The notes under the pieces were generated by a model. It was not told the DNA's origin, did no database searches, and worked only from the letters and a program-made list of their open reading frames with translations. Shown here in pieces: positions 9,012 to 18,956 of a DNA stretch of 64,000 nucleotides; the stretch's first letter is position 1, and the number at the start of each line of letters is the position of its first letter. Where the stretch lies: contig NZ_JAKLTN010000005.1 in assembly GCF_022012295.1 (NCBI RefSeq), positions 1-64,000 on the forward strand. Reading direction: 5' to 3'. The DNA comes from Dechloromonas hankyongensis (GTDB taxonomy: Bacteria > Pseudomonadota > Gammaproteobacteria > Burkholderiales > Rhodocyclaceae). The position numbers were made by a program, and so were the translations under genes.

Positions 9012-10205
9012 GCGACTGACCGCTTCGGCCAGGCGCGGGATTTCCGTCGTGTAGGCAAAGCGAATGTGTTTTTCCGGTTCGTTGCTGCCGAAATCGAGCC
9101 CCGGTGTCGCGGCGACGCCGGTCTTTTCCAGCAGGTCGCGGGCCAGCACGAAACTGTCGGCGGCCAGCGCCGAGCAATCGCAATAGAGATAGAAAGCGCC
9201 CTCAGGGCGGGCGGTGACGCGAAAGCCAATGGCTTCCAGCGCCGGGGCCAGGAAATCGCGACGGCGACGGAATTCGCCGCGCCGCGCTTCGAGTATTTCG
9301 ATGGTAGCTGGCGCAAAAGCGGCGAGAGCGGCGTACTGGGCCGGCGTTGACGGGCACAGTGTCAGATTCTGCGCCAGTTTCTCGACGTCGCGCACGTAAG
9401 GCTCCGGAATGACCATCCAGCCGAGACGCCAGCCGGTCATCTGGAAATATTTCGAGAAGCTGTTGATCACCCAGATGTCGTCGCCGGCGGCGCAGGCGGT
9501 GGGGGCATCCACCTCGTCGCCCAAGGGGACTTCCTGCGCCGCGGAGCAAGTCCCCTTGGGGGACGGGGCGTACGTGAGGCCGTGGTAAATCTCGTCGACC
9601 AGGAAATGCCCGTCTTTGGCTCGGCATTCGTTAGCCAGCGCCGCGATCTCGTCTAGGGTCAGCAGCGTGCCGGTCGGATTGGCCGGTGAGGCGACGAGCA
9701 GGCCGGCGGTGCGTTCATTCCACTCCGCTGAAACCTGTTCCGGCGTCGGCTGGAAATTGCTGTCCGGGCCGACCGGGATGCTGCGCGGCAGGCCTTCGTA
9801 GGTGCGCAGGATGTGCCGATTGCACGGATAGCCGGGGTCGGCCAGCAGCCATTCGTCGCCGGGATTGGCCAGGGCGGCGAAAGCGAGGTTGAGGGCGCCC
9901 GAGGCGCCGTTGGTGATGGCGATGCGGCTGGCCGGCACCGTCACGCCGTAGCGTTGGCCATAGAACGCCGAAATGGCGGCCCGCAGTTCGGGCAGGCCGA
10001 GCGCCTGGGTGTACAACGTCTTGTGGTCGCGGATGGCGGCGATGGCCGCCTCGGCAATTGGTTCCGGCGTCGGGAAATCCGGCTCGCCGACTTCCATGTG
10101 GATGATGTCGCGCCCTTCGGCTTCCAGTTGCCGGGCGCGGGTCAGCAGTTCGACGACGTGGAAGGGCTCGATGTCGGCCAGGCGATGGGCGGGACGGTAG
10201 GTCAT
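8988..10205 (-). CDS. Class I/II PLP-dependent aminotransferase with a palindrome-encoded insert
   Basis: 405 residues from ATG 10205 (GAGGAA ribosome site); an upstream in-frame ATG at 10250 lies inside the pckG terminator. Fold-type I hallmarks: ITNGASGALNL, ASPANPTGT, the Asp/Tyr pair in LVDEIYHGLTY, and the PLP lysine in INSFSKYFQMTGWRLGW. It most resembles aspartate/alanine-type aminotransferases; the amino donor cannot be told. Between LTYAPS and DDIWVINSF there are roughly 25 extra residues compared with the family, encoded by a near-perfect DNA palindrome at 9515-9565. The frame is kept, so the protein is probably still made. Confidence 0.9.
   Translation of the reverse strand: MTYRPAHRLADIEPFHVVELLTRARQLEAEGRDIIHMEVGEPDFPTPEPIAEAAIAAIRDHKTLYTQALGLPELRAAISAFYGQRYGVTVPASRIAITNGASGALNLAFAALANPGDEWLLADPGYPCNRHILRTYEGLPRSIPVGPDSNFQPTPEQVSAEWNERTAGLLVASPANPTGTLLTLDEIAALANECRAKDGHFLVDEIYHGLTYAPSPKGTCSAAQEVPLGDEVDAPTACAAGDDIWVINSFSKYFQMTGWRLGWMVIPEPYVRDVEKLAQNLTLCPSTPAQYAALAAFAPATIEILEARRGEFRRRRDFLAPALEAIGFRVTARPEGAFYLYCDCSALAADSFVLARDLLEKTGVAATPGLDFGSNEPEKHIRFAYTTEIPRLAEAVSRLSAYFGR
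9515..9565. repeat. Palindromic element inserted in-frame in the aminotransferase gene
   Basis: Left arm 9515-9532 (CGTCGCCCAAGGGGACTT) pairs with right arm 9548-9565 (AAGTCCCCTTGGGGGACG) over 18 bases with one mismatch around a 15-base loop. The element is 51 bases, exactly 17 codons, and falls where the protein shows a surface-loop insertion. This resembles a small mobile palindromic repeat tolerated in a coding region. No second copy was noticed in the window. Confidence 0.75.
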
Positions 10206-10222
10206 GGCATTCCTCAAATGAA

Positions 10223-10246
10223 AACGGCCACCCGAAGGTGGCCGTT
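10223..10246 (-). terminator. Rho-independent terminator of pckG
   Basis: Perfect 10-base stem (AACGGCCACC / GGTGGCCGTT) with a four-base loop; read on the minus strand the loop is TTCG and the stem is followed by a T-rich tract. It lies directly after the pckG stop and before the aminotransferase start. Confidence 0.88.
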
Positions 10247-10267
10247 GCATTATCGCTCAGGGACGAA

Positions 10268-12112
10268 TCAAGCAGCGTCCTTGAAGATGCCCATTTCGAA
10301 CAGTTCGCGCTTGAGCACGAGTTCGCGCGGCATCTTTTCGCCCATCTTGTCGAACCATTCCTTGTGGCCGGCCAGTTCGGCCTTCCAGGCGTCGGCGTCG
10401 ATGCTGGTCAGGGCTTCGAAATCGTCCTTGTTGATTTCCAGGCCGTTCCAGTCGAGGTCCTCGAACTTCGGCATCCAGCCGAGCACGGTTTCCTTGGCGG
10501 CGACGGTGCCCTTGCAGCGCTGGACGATCCACTTCAGGACGCGCATGTTGTCGCCGAAGCCCGGCCACATGAATTCGCCCTTCTCGTTCATGCGGAACCA
10601 GTTCACGCAGAAGATCTTCGGGGTGGCATCGACGGTCTTGCCCATCTTCAGCCAGTGGTTGAAGTAGTCGCCCATGTGGTAGCCGCAGAACGGCAGCATG
10701 GCGAACGGGTCGCGGCGGACGACACCCTGCTGGCCGAAGGCGGCGGCAGTGGTTTCGGAGCCCAGCGTGGCAGCCATGTAGACGCCGTAGTTCCAGTTGA
10801 AGGCCTGGTAGACCAGCGGCACGGTGGTGGCGCGGCGGCCGCCGAAGATGAAGGCGGAAATCGGCACGCCGGCGGGATCTTCCCAGGCGGCATCAACGGA
10901 CGGGCACTGGTTGGCCGGGGCGGTGAAGCGGGAGTTGGCGTGGGCGGCCTTCTTGCCGGCCTTGCCGTCTTCCGGCGTCCAGTCGTTACCCTGCCAGTCG
11001 ATCAGGTGATCCGGCGCCTGCTTGGTCAGGCCTTCCCACCACACGTCGCCGTCGTCGGTCAGCGCGACGTTGGTGAAGATGATGTTTTCCTTCAGGGTGG
11101 CCAGGGCGTTGTAGTTGGTCTTTTCAGACGTGCCCGGGGCGACGCCGAAGAAGCCGGCTTCCGGGTTGATGGCGTAGAAGCGGGTGACGCCGTCGGCATC
11201 GACGCGCGGCTTGATCCAGGCGATGTCGTCGCCGATGGTGGTGATCTTCCAGCCGTCCAGGGTCTTCGGCGGAATCAGCATGGCGAAGTTGGTCTTGCCG
11301 CAGGCCGACGGGAAGGCGGCGGCGACGTAGGACTTTTCACCTTCCGGCGATTCGACGCCGAGGATCAGCATGTGTTCGGCCAGCCAACCCTGGTCGCGCG
11401 CCATGTTGGAAGCGATGCGCAGCGCGAAGCACTTCTTGCCGAGCAGGGCGTTGCCGCCGTAGCCGGAGCCGTAGGACCAGATCTCGCGGGTTTCCGGGTA
11501 GTGCACGATGTACTTGACGGTCGGGTTGCACGGCCACTTGGCATCCTGCTGGCCGGCCTCGAGCGGAGCGCCGACCGTATGCACGCAGGGGACGAATTCG
11601 CCGTCGCTGCCGAGCACGTCGAACACGGCCTTGCCCATGCGGGTCATGGTGCGCATGTTGACGACCACGTAGGCGGAATCGGAAATCTCGACGCCGATGT
11701 GGGCGATCGGCGAACCGAGCGGGCCCATCGAGAACGGGATGACGTACATCGTGCGGCCCTTCATGCAGCCCTTGAATAGGCCGTTCAGGGTCTCGCGCAT
11801 CTTGGCGGGCTCTTCCCAGTTATTGGTCGGGCCGGCGTCTTCCTTCTTTTCGGAGCAGATATAGGTGCGGTCTTCGACGCGGGCGACGTCGGATGGATCA
11901 GAGAAGGCCAGGTAGGAGTTCGGGCGCTTCTGTTCGTTCAGCTTGATCAGGGTGCCGGCGGCGACCATTTCGGCGCACAGACGGTCATATTCTTCTTGGG
12001 TTCCGTCGGCCCAGTGGATGCGATCCGGTTGGGTCAGGGCGGCGATTTCGGCTACCCATTTCTTCAGGCCTTCGTGCTTGACGTAGGCAGGAGCGTTCAG
12101 CGGTGCGGTCAT
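10268..12112 (-). CDS. pckG: Phosphoenolpyruvate carboxykinase (GTP)
   Basis: 614 residues, the usual length of GTP-dependent PEPCK. Seen directly: the P-loop/kinase-1a segment with the reactive Cys ([12 protein letters not shown]), the metal-binding region ([10 protein letters not shown]), [11 protein letters not shown], and C-terminal nucleotide/adenine contacts ([19 protein letters not shown]). It converts oxaloacetate plus GTP to PEP plus CO2 in gluconeogenesis. It is divergent from maeB, which makes pyruvate and NADPH from malate, so the shared 250-base region controls both outlets of the C4 pool. Confidence 0.97.
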   Translation of the reverse strand: MTAPLNAPAYVKHEGLKKWVAEIAALTQPDRIHWADGTQEEYDRLCAEMVAAGTLIKLNEQKRPNSYLAFSDPSDVARVEDRTYICSEKKEDAGPTNNWEEPAKMRETLNGLFKGCMKGRTMYVIPFSMGPLGSPIAHIGVEISDSAYVVVNMRTMTRMGKAVFDVLGSDGEFVPCVHTVGAPLEAGQQDAKWPCNPTVKYIVHYPETREIWSYGSGYGGNALLGKKCFALRIASNMARDQGWLAEHMLILGVESPEGEKSYVAAAFPSACGKTNFAMLIPPKTLDGWKITTIGDDIAWIKPRVDADGVTRFYAINPEAGFFGVAPGTSEKTNYNALATLKENIIFTNVALTDDGDVWWEGLTKQAPDHLIDWQGNDWTPEDGKAGKKAAHANSRFTAPANQCPSVDAAWEDPAGVPISAFIFGGRRATTVPLVYQAFNWNYGVYMAATLGSETTAAAFGQQGVVRRDPFAMLPFCGYHMGDYFNHWLKMGKTVDATPKIFCVNWFRMNEKGEFMWPGFGDNMRVLKWIVQRCKGTVAAKETVLGWMPKFEDLDWNGLEINKDDFEALTSIDADAWKAELAGHKEWFDKMGEKMPRELVLKRELFEMGIFKDAA

Positions 12113-12286
12113 GGCGATATGTCTCTCTCTAAGTTGCTGATAAAGCTAGGTTTCACGCCAGTCGCCGGGAGCTGCCACCAAGACTGCGAGCGGCTGGAGG
12201 CCGTCGGCTGGGAAGCGCATAATTATGCCTCAACTTAGGGTAAACATCTACTTGACGGAAGCGGCTACGTGATATCCGATGGTGTG

Positions 12287-12341
12287 GTATTTCACGGTCG
12301 GCATGCTATTATCGTTGCGCAATTCGAAACCGTATTTCACG
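12287..12341. promoter_or_regulatory. Direct repeats in the pckG-maeB divergent region
   Basis: The decamer GTATTTCACG occurs at 12287-12296 and again at 12332-12341, start to start 45 bases apart, on one face of the helix about four turns apart. They sit just upstream of maeB, in the 250-base divergent region. A regulator-binding pair is plausible; its identity is unknown. Confidence 0.35.
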
Positions 12342-12362
12342 ATATAAAACGGAGACAAGGAA

Positions 12363-14642
12363 ATGGACCCTCGACAGCTACGCGAAGCAGCCCTTTACTA
12401 TCACCGCCAGCCCAAGCCGGGCAAGATTGCGGTGACCCCGATCAAGCAGCTCACCAACCAGTACGACCTGTCGCTGGCCTATTCGCCGGGTGTCGCCTAC
12501 GCTTGCGAGGAAATCGTCGCCGATCCGCGCGAAGCCAGCACCGTCACCTCGCGCGCCAACCTGGTCGGCGTCATCACCAACGGCACCGCCGTGCTCGGGC
12601 TCGGACCGATTGGCGCCCTGGCCGCGAAGCCGGTCATGGAAGGCAAGGGCGTGCTGTTCAAGAAATTCGCCAATATCGACGTCTTCGACCTCGAAATCGA
12701 CGAGCGCGACCCGGATAAGCTGATCGACACCATCGCCTCGCTGGAACCGACCTTCGGCGGCATCAACCTTGAAGACATCAAGGCGCCCGAATGCTTCTAC
12801 ATCGAGAAGAAGCTGCGCGAGCGGATGAAGATTCCCGTTTTCCACGACGACCAGCACGGCACGGCCATCGTCGTCGGGGCCGCCATCCTCAATGGCCTGC
12901 ACCTGATCGGCAAGGACCTGTCCAAGGTCAAGATCGTCACCTCCGGCGCCGGCGCTGCCGCGCTCGCTTGCCTCGACCTGCTGGTCATGCTCGGCGCCCC
13001 GGTCGAGAACATCTGGGTCACCGATATCAAGGGCCTGGTCTATGAAGGCCGCGTCGAGGAAATGGACGAGATCAAGGCGCGCTACGTCAAGAAGACCGAC
13101 GCCCGCACCCTGGGCGAGGTGATCGAAGGCGCCGACGTCTTCCTCGGCCTGTCGGCCGGCGGCGTACTGAAGCCGGAAATGGTCGCCAAGATGGCCGCCA
13201 GGCCGGTGATCATGGCGCTGGCCAACCCGACGCCGGAAATCCTGCCTGAAAAGGTCAAGGAAGTCCGCGACGACGCCATCATCTGTACCGGCCGCTCGGA
13301 CTACCCGAACCAGGTCAACAACGTGCTGTGCTTCCCCTTCATCTTCCGCGGGGCGCTCGATGTCGGGGCGACCACCATCACCGAGGAAATGAAGATGGCC
13401 GCCGTGCGGGCCATCGCCGAGCTGGCGCGTGCCGAACAATCGGAAGTCGCCGCCCGCGCCTACGGTGAGAAGGTGGCCAGCTTCGGTCCGGAATACCTGA
13501 TTCCCAATCCCTTCGACCCGCGCCTGATCGTCAAGATCGCCCCGGCGGTCGCCAAGGCCGGCATGGATTCGGGCGTCGCCACCCGGCCGATCAAGGACTG
13601 GGATGCCTATCTGCAGGGATTGAACGAATTCGTTTACCACTCTGGCATGATCATGAAGCCGGTCTTCTCTCAGGCCAAGTTGGCGCCCAAGCGCATCGTT
13701 TTCGCCGAGGGCGAGGACGAGCGCGTGCTGCGCGCGGTCCAGGTCGTGCGCGACGAAGGCATCGCCATGCCGGTGCTCATCGGCCGCCGCAGCGAGATCC
13801 AGCGCCGCGTCGAAGCAGCCGGCCTGCGCATCCGCGAAGGCGAGGACTTCGAAGTCATCCATTCCGACAACTGCGCCTTCTTCGACGAGCATTACGAAGA
13901 GTTCTGCGCGACCTACCACAGCATCATGGAGCGCAAGGGCGTGTCGCCCGAGTTCGCCCGCCGCGAAGTACGCCGCCGCAACACCCTGTACGGCGCGCTG
14001 ATGGTCCGCCTGGGCTACGCCGACGGCCTGATCTGCGGCACCTTCGGCCGCCACGAGACGCACCGCGAATACGTGCAGAACGTGATCGGCACCCGCGCCG
14101 ACCAGGATCGCTACTACGCGATGAACCTGCTGATTCTGCCGGAACGCACGGTCTTCATCGGCGACACCTATGTCAATTACGACCCCAGCGCCGAACAACT
14201 GGCCGACATGACCCTGCTCGCCGCCGAAGAAATCCGCAATTTCGGCATTACGCCCAAGGTTGCGCTGCTCTCGCATTCGACCTTCGGCACCGAGGACACG
14301 CCGACCTCGCTGAAGATGCGCGAAGTGCTGACGCAACTGAGCCAGCGGGCGCCGGAACTGGAAGTCGAAGGCGAAATGCACGGTGACGCGGCGCTCGACG
14401 AGAGCATCCGCCTCAAGGCCTTCCCGAACTCCCGCCTGAAGGGGCAGGCCAACCTGCTGGTCATGCCGACGCTCGATGCGGCGAACATCTCGTTCAACCT
14501 GCTGAAAGTAGCGGCTGGCGACAACCTGACGGTCGGTCCCATCCTGCTCGGCGCGGCCAAGCCGGTCAACATTTTGACGCCGACCGCCACCGTGCGGCGC
14601 ATTGTGAACATGACGGCGCTCACCGTGGTCGATGCAGGCTAA
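12363..14642 (+). CDS. maeB: NADP-dependent malic enzyme with phosphotransacetylase-like domain
   Basis: 759 residues, the length of MaeB-type fusions. The N-terminal ~430 residues form malic enzyme ([26 protein letters not shown] metal site, the GAGAAALA dinucleotide motif, and [16 protein letters not shown]-like end). Residues from about 440 match the phosphate acetyl/butyryltransferase fold ([36 protein letters not shown]), which in MaeB is thought to be regulatory, sensing acetyl-CoA, and not catalytic. It produces pyruvate, CO2 and NADPH. A GGAGACAAGGAA ribosome site precedes the ATG. Confidence 0.96.
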   Translation: MDPRQLREAALYYHRQPKPGKIAVTPIKQLTNQYDLSLAYSPGVAYACEEIVADPREASTVTSRANLVGVITNGTAVLGLGPIGALAAKPVMEGKGVLFKKFANIDVFDLEIDERDPDKLIDTIASLEPTFGGINLEDIKAPECFYIEKKLRERMKIPVFHDDQHGTAIVVGAAILNGLHLIGKDLSKVKIVTSGAGAAALACLDLLVMLGAPVENIWVTDIKGLVYEGRVEEMDEIKARYVKKTDARTLGEVIEGADVFLGLSAGGVLKPEMVAKMAARPVIMALANPTPEILPEKVKEVRDDAIICTGRSDYPNQVNNVLCFPFIFRGALDVGATTITEEMKMAAVRAIAELARAEQSEVAARAYGEKVASFGPEYLIPNPFDPRLIVKIAPAVAKAGMDSGVATRPIKDWDAYLQGLNEFVYHSGMIMKPVFSQAKLAPKRIVFAEGEDERVLRAVQVVRDEGIAMPVLIGRRSEIQRRVEAAGLRIREGEDFEVIHSDNCAFFDEHYEEFCATYHSIMERKGVSPEFARREVRRRNTLYGALMVRLGYADGLICGTFGRHETHREYVQNVIGTRADQDRYYAMNLLILPERTVFIGDTYVNYDPSAEQLADMTLLAAEEIRNFGITPKVALLSHSTFGTEDTPTSLKMREVLTQLSQRAPELEVEGEMHGDAALDESIRLKAFPNSRLKGQANLLVMPTLDAANISFNLLKVAAGDNLTVGPILLGAAKPVNILTPTATVRRIVNMTALTVVDAG

Positions 14643-14754
14643 TATGGGCTAAGTCGTTGCTTTAATTTGTTTTTATATCTGCTTATTTTTATTGAAAATT
14701 CCACGTCTCCTGCTAAACTCGGATAAAATGCCGGCGATTGGCGGGAGATGTGAA

Positions 14755-15843
14755 ATGAAGCAGAAATTGAAGGCGGCCTTGCTGGTCGGTGTCGTACTTG
14801 GACTGTGTGGGCAAGCGCCTGCGTTTGCCGCGCAGACCACAGAGCAAAATACCTCGAAAAAGGCCGCCAAGAAGGCACCGGCAGTGGCCAAGTCGGGCAA
14901 GCAGCCGGCTGCTAAAACGGCGGCCAAGGCGCAGCCGAGCAAGACCGCTGCCGCCAAATCCTCGATTAAGCATGCCGCAGCGAGCCAGCCTCGTCCGTCG
15001 GCGAAGAATTCCCTCGTCGCAGCCAAGCCTGCCGTCAAGCACGTTCGCCATGTCGCCATGGAAATGGACGGCGACCCGCGTCGCCTGGCTCTCTATTCGG
15101 CTTCGGCGCTGGTCATCGACCAGACCAGCGGCCAGCCCCTGCTGGAAAAGCAACCGGATGTCGTCGTCCCCATCGCTTCCATTTCCAAGCTGATGACCGC
15201 CATGGTCGTGCTTGATGCCAAGCTCGACCAGCAGGAAGTGATCTCCATCGGCGACGAGGATGTCGATGGCCTGAAGGGCACGCGTTCCCGTTTGCCGGTC
15301 GGCACCACGATGACCCGCGAAGCGGCCATGCTGCTGGCCCTGATGTCTTCGGAAAACCGCGCCGCCCACGCTCTTGGCCGCCATTACCCGGGCGGTATGC
15401 CGGCTTTCGTGCAGGCCATGAACAAGAAGGCGCAGGCGTTGGGTATGTACAACTCCCGCTTCGAAGAGCCGACCGGCCTGTCGAGCAACAACGTGTCCAC
15501 AGCACATGACCTGGCCCGCATGGTGGCCGCTGCCGCCCGCTACCCGGAAATCCGCCAGCATTCGACGACGGCCGAGGCACGGGTCGAACTGAACGGCCGC
15601 ATTCGCGACTTCCACAACACCAACGCGCTGGTGCGCAGCGACAACTGGGAAATCGGCGTGTCGAAGACCGGCTACATTTCCGAAGCCGGCCGTTGCCTGG
15701 TCATGCAGGCCCGCGTCGCGGACAAGCCGGTGGTCATCGTGCTGCTCGATTCGGTCGGCAAGATGACCCGTGTCGGCGATGCGCAACGGATCAAGCGCTG
15801 GATGGAAAGCGCCTCGTTGGCTCCGGATCGGCGCAAGGTCTGA
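14755..15843 (+). CDS. Penicillin-binding D,D-endopeptidase (PBP7/PbpG-like)
   Basis: 362 residues from ATG 14755 (GGGAG site). A signal peptide (LLVGVVLGLCGQAPAFA) leads into an unusual linker of about 70 residues rich in Lys and Ala (KKAAKKAPAVAKSGK and similar), then the serine-peptidase core with SISK (nucleophile Ser), SEN and KTG motifs. The core matches the S11 family, closer to PBP7 endopeptidase than to long DacA carboxypeptidases because the C-terminal beta domain is missing. It trims peptidoglycan cross-links in the periplasm. The basic linker may hold it to the wall, which is inference. Confidence 0.9.
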   Translation: MKQKLKAALLVGVVLGLCGQAPAFAAQTTEQNTSKKAAKKAPAVAKSGKQPAAKTAAKAQPSKTAAAKSSIKHAAASQPRPSAKNSLVAAKPAVKHVRHVAMEMDGDPRRLALYSASALVIDQTSGQPLLEKQPDVVVPIASISKLMTAMVVLDAKLDQQEVISIGDEDVDGLKGTRSRLPVGTTMTREAAMLLALMSSENRAAHALGRHYPGGMPAFVQAMNKKAQALGMYNSRFEEPTGLSSNNVSTAHDLARMVAAAARYPEIRQHSTTAEARVELNGRIRDFHNTNALVRSDNWEIGVSKTGYISEAGRCLVMQARVADKPVVIVLLDSVGKMTRVGDAQRIKRWMESASLAPDRRKV

Positions 15844-15864
15844 TCACGTTTTGCGCATATGGAG

Positions 15865-15888
15865 AAGGCCGCGTCGAGCGGCCTTTTT
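15865..15888 (+). terminator. Rho-independent terminator after the PBP gene
   Basis: Eight-base stem AAGGCCGC / GCGGCCTT with a five-base loop, followed by T residues, 21 bases after the stop codon. Confidence 0.88.
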
Positions 15889-15924
15889 GCTTTATGGGCG
15901 CCGGGTCGGCGCTGATATCGGGGG

Positions 15925-16713
15925 TTACTTGCGCGGGCTGCTGTAGCCGAGCGCTTGCGACACAGCGTCGGCGGTTTTCCTGACCTGCAGCGCCCAGTCC
16001 GGATCGTGGCGGTCGGCGGGGGCGGAAACCGACAGCGCGGCGACGGTGTTGCCTTCGTCGTCGTGGATCGGTGCCGCGACGCACTTGAGGCCAAGTTCGG
16101 CTTCCTCGTCGTCGTAGGCGATGCCGTGGCGGCGAACCTTGTCCAGTTCCTTTTCGAGGGCGGTCAGGGTGGTCAGCGAACGCGGCGTCTTGCCGGGCAG
16201 GCCGGTCCGTTTGGCGTAGTCGCGAACTTTCTGCGGGCCATCGGTGGCCAGGAACAGTTTGCCGAGGGAGGTCAGGTGCAGCGGCGCACGGCCACCGACC
16301 AGATAAACGACGCGGACCAGGGAGCGGCCCGACGAGGTGCGTTCGAGATAGACGATTTCGTCGTCGTGGCGGGCGCCGAGGTTGATCGCCTCGCCGATGC
16401 GTTCGTGCAGTTCCTGCATGTAGGGCAGGGCCACTTCGCGCACATTGATGCGCGATTTGACGATATTGCCCAGTTCGAGCAGGCGGATACCAAGCCGATA
16501 AGTGCCGGCGTCTTGACGTTCGACAAAGCGGGCATTGCTCATCGCTGCCAGAATGCGGTGCGCTGTCGACGGATGCAGGTCGGTGGCGAGCGCCAGCTGT
16601 TTCAGGCTGGCAGCATCGGGCGACGCGGCGAGCGCGTCGAGTAGCGACATCATGCGCTCGATGACCTGGATGGATCCGGGAGCTTTTCCGGACCCGCTGA
16701 CTGCTTCAGACAA
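15925..16713 (-). CDS. IclR-family regulator of the lut-type operon
   Basis: 262 residues starting with TTG 16713, supported by an AGGAAT ribosome site. The winged helix covers roughly residues 14-75 (LKQLALATDLHPSTAHRILAAM), then the IclR effector domain (GLKCVAAPIHDDEGNTVAALSVSAP is the diagnostic strand). It is divergent from lutA with 70 bases between, so it most likely senses a hydroxy- or keto-acid and controls that operon. E. coli lut/lld systems often use GntR regulators, so an IclR here is a variation. Confidence 0.9.
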   Translation of the reverse strand: MSEAVSGSGKAPGSIQVIERMMSLLDALAASPDAASLKQLALATDLHPSTAHRILAAMSNARFVERQDAGTYRLGIRLLELGNIVKSRINVREVALPYMQELHERIGEAINLGARHDDEIVYLERTSSGRSLVRVVYLVGGRAPLHLTSLGKLFLATDGPQKVRDYAKRTGLPGKTPRSLTTLTALEKELDKVRRHGIAYDDEEAELGLKCVAAPIHDDEGNTVAALSVSAPADRHDPDWALQVRKTADAVSQALGYSSPRK

Positions 16714-16783
16714 CTGGATTCCTTTATTGGTGTGGTTTGAGTAGCATTAGCCACTTCTATTTCTTGTGCGCCGCAATATTAGC

Positions 16784-17512
16784 ATGCGCGTAGCCCTCTA
16801 CGTTACCTGTCTGGTGGACCTGATGCGACCGTCGGTCGGCTTCGCCTCTTTGCGCCTGCTGGAAGCGGCCGGCTGCGAAGTGTTTGTTCCGGAAGGACAA
16901 ACCTGCTGCGGCCAGCCGGCGTGGAGCGCTGGCGAGCGCGCCGTGGCGGGCGATCTGGCGAAGAAGGCGATTGGCGAACTGGAAGGCTACGACTACGTGG
17001 TTATCCCCTCCGGTTCGTGCGCCGACCAGATCCGCAATATCTATCCGCAACTGTTCGCCGACGATCTGCAATGGGGGGCGCGCGCTCGGGCCGTGGCCGA
17101 GCGGACCTACGAATTGACCGCCTTTCTGGCCGATATTCTGAAAGTGTCAGCGGTGCCCGGCGAATTTGCCGGCAGCGTGACCTACCACGACTCGTGCAAG
17201 GGCTTGCGCGGCCTCGGTATCAAGCGCCAGCCGCGCGACTTGCTGCAGCGCGTGCCGGGCCTTGCGGTCAAGGAAATGAGCGATAGCGAGGAGTGCTGCG
17301 GCTTCGGCGGCGCCTTTTCGGTGAAATTCGGCGAGGTATCGACGCGCATCGTCGATCGGAAGTGCGATTCGATTGCCGCGGCTCAGGCCACGGCGGTGGT
17401 CGGCGGCGACCTCGGCTGCCTGCTGAATATCGAAGGCCGTCTGCGCCGGCGTGGCGACGATACGACGCGCGTGCTGCACATCGCCGAGGTGTTGGCCGGA
17501 GACGAGGCGTGA
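16784..17512 (+). CDS. lutA: LutA-like (Fe-S) subunit of lactate oxidation complex
   Basis: 242 residues from ATG 16784. Two cysteine-rich CCG domains are visible: GQTCCGQPAWSAG near residue 46 and SEECCGFGGAFSVKFG near 170, preceded by TYHDSCKGLRGLG. This is the heterodisulfide-reductase-type fold that ligates iron-sulfur clusters in LutA/YkgE and GlcF. With LutB and LutC it forms a quinone-linked, flavin-independent L-lactate dehydrogenase. The stop overlaps the GTG start of lutB (GTGA), so they are coupled. Confidence 0.92.
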   Translation: MRVALYVTCLVDLMRPSVGFASLRLLEAAGCEVFVPEGQTCCGQPAWSAGERAVAGDLAKKAIGELEGYDYVVIPSGSCADQIRNIYPQLFADDLQWGARARAVAERTYELTAFLADILKVSAVPGEFAGSVTYHDSCKGLRGLGIKRQPRDLLQRVPGLAVKEMSDSEECCGFGGAFSVKFGEVSTRIVDRKCDSIAAAQATAVVGGDLGCLLNIEGRLRRRGDDTTRVLHIAEVLAGDEA

Positions 17513-18954
17513 CGGCTGCCGCCCGGCATTCGCAGGCCATGCACTTCCAGGCGCGAGCCGGCGACAAGGTGCGCAACCCGGTCCTGCAGCGTGCCCTGCA
17601 GAAGGCCAAGCCGCTGTTCGTCGGCAAGCGGGCCAAGGGGATCGCCGCGCTGGCCGAGGATGGCCTCGATTTCGAAACCCTGCGTATCGCCTGCGAAGAC
17701 ATCCGCAACCGGACGCTGGCCGATCTTGATGTCTGGCTCGACATCTTCGAACAGCGGGCCATGGCGAGCGGAGCCGAGGTGCTTTGGGCGCGCGATGGCG
17801 AAGAGGTCGGCCGGCTGGTCGTCGACATCGCCCGTCGCCACGGCGTGACCGAGGCGACCAAGTCGAAGTCCATGCTGTCCGAGGAGGCGCATCTCAACGA
17901 AGCCCTGGCTGAAGCCGGCATCCGGCCGGTGGAGACCGATCTCGGCGAATACATCGTGCAACTGGCCGGCGAAACGCCGTCGCACATCATCGCCCCGGCC
18001 GTGCACAAGACCATCGAGGAAGTCGAGGCCCTGTTCGCCAAGGAGCACGGCCGCCCGATCGAAATGCGGACTTCGGCCGACATTCCGGACATGACCCGCG
18101 AGGCACGCAAGGTGCTGCGCCAGCATTTTCTGAGCGCCGAAATGGGCATTTCCGGCGCCAATTTTCTGATTGCCGAGACTGGCACCGCGGCGCTGGTCAC
18201 CAACGAAGGCAACGGTCGCATGGTGACGACCCTGCCCAAGGTGCACGTGGTGGTTACCGGCATCGAGAAGGTCGTGCCGACGCTGGAGGATTTCGCCACC
18301 CTGATGCGCTTGCTGCCGCGCTCGGCGACCGGGCAGAGCATCTCCAATTATGTGTCGCTGCTTACCGGCACCAAGCGGGATGGTGACCATGACGGCCCGG
18401 AAAAGACGGTCTTCATCCTGGTCGACAACGGTCGTGCCAATCTGCTCGGCTCGGCCTACCAGGACATGCTGCGCTGCATCCGCTGCGGTGCCTGCATGAA
18501 CCATTGTCCGGTCTATTTTTCGCTCGGCGGCCACGCCTACGGCTGGGTCTATCCGGGGCCGATGGGCTCGGTGCTGACGCCGCTTTACACCGGCATCGAA
18601 AACGCCCTCGACCTGCCGCATGCCACCACCGGTTGCAACCAGTGCGGCAGCGTCTGCCCGGTGCGCATCCCGCTGCCCAAACTGATGCACCGCTTGCGCG
18701 AGGAGCAGGTCGAGCGCGGCCTGCGCCCGTGGTCCGAGCGTCTGGCGCTCAAGGCCTGGGCATGGGTGGCCGGGCATCCGGCACTTTATCGCTGGGCCAC
18801 GCGGCGGGCCATCCGCTATTTGAACTGGCTGGCCGACGACGCCGGCCGCATCCGTATTTTCGGCCTGGCGCCGGGGTGGACCGCTGGACGCGATCTGTCC
18901 GTCGGCTCGGGCCGGACGTTTCACGAACTCTATAAAGCAAGAAAGCGAGCTTGA
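17509..18954 (+). CDS. lutB: LutB-like iron-sulfur protein
   Basis: 481 residues from GTG 17509, whose codon overlaps lutA's stop; ATG 17539 is the alternative. The N-terminal ~300 residues are the LUD/DUF162 region shared with LutC (AEMGISGANFLIAETGTAALVTNEGNG). Then come two cluster motifs: CIRCGACMNHCPVY and CNQCGSVCPVRIPL. The C-terminal membrane-associated segment (WAWVAGHPALYRWATRR) is typical. It carries electrons in lactate oxidation to pyruvate. It overlaps lutA and is followed closely by the aldehyde-dehydrogenase-like gene. Confidence 0.93.
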   Translation: MTAAARHSQAMHFQARAGDKVRNPVLQRALQKAKPLFVGKRAKGIAALAEDGLDFETLRIACEDIRNRTLADLDVWLDIFEQRAMASGAEVLWARDGEEVGRLVVDIARRHGVTEATKSKSMLSEEAHLNEALAEAGIRPVETDLGEYIVQLAGETPSHIIAPAVHKTIEEVEALFAKEHGRPIEMRTSADIPDMTREARKVLRQHFLSAEMGISGANFLIAETGTAALVTNEGNGRMVTTLPKVHVVVTGIEKVVPTLEDFATLMRLLPRSATGQSISNYVSLLTGTKRDGDHDGPEKTVFILVDNGRANLLGSAYQDMLRCIRCGACMNHCPVYFSLGGHAYGWVYPGPMGSVLTPLYTGIENALDLPHATTGCNQCGSVCPVRIPLPKLMHRLREEQVERGLRPWSERLALKAWAWVAGHPALYRWATRRAIRYLNWLADDAGRIRIFGLAPGWTAGRDLSVGSGRTFHELYKARKRA

Positions 18955-18956
18955 GC

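Noticed and set aside
12378-14381. Long open frame on the minus strand opposite maeB
   Set aside because: It mirrors the codon positions of maeB, has no family motif, and such antisense frames are expected in GC-rich genes.
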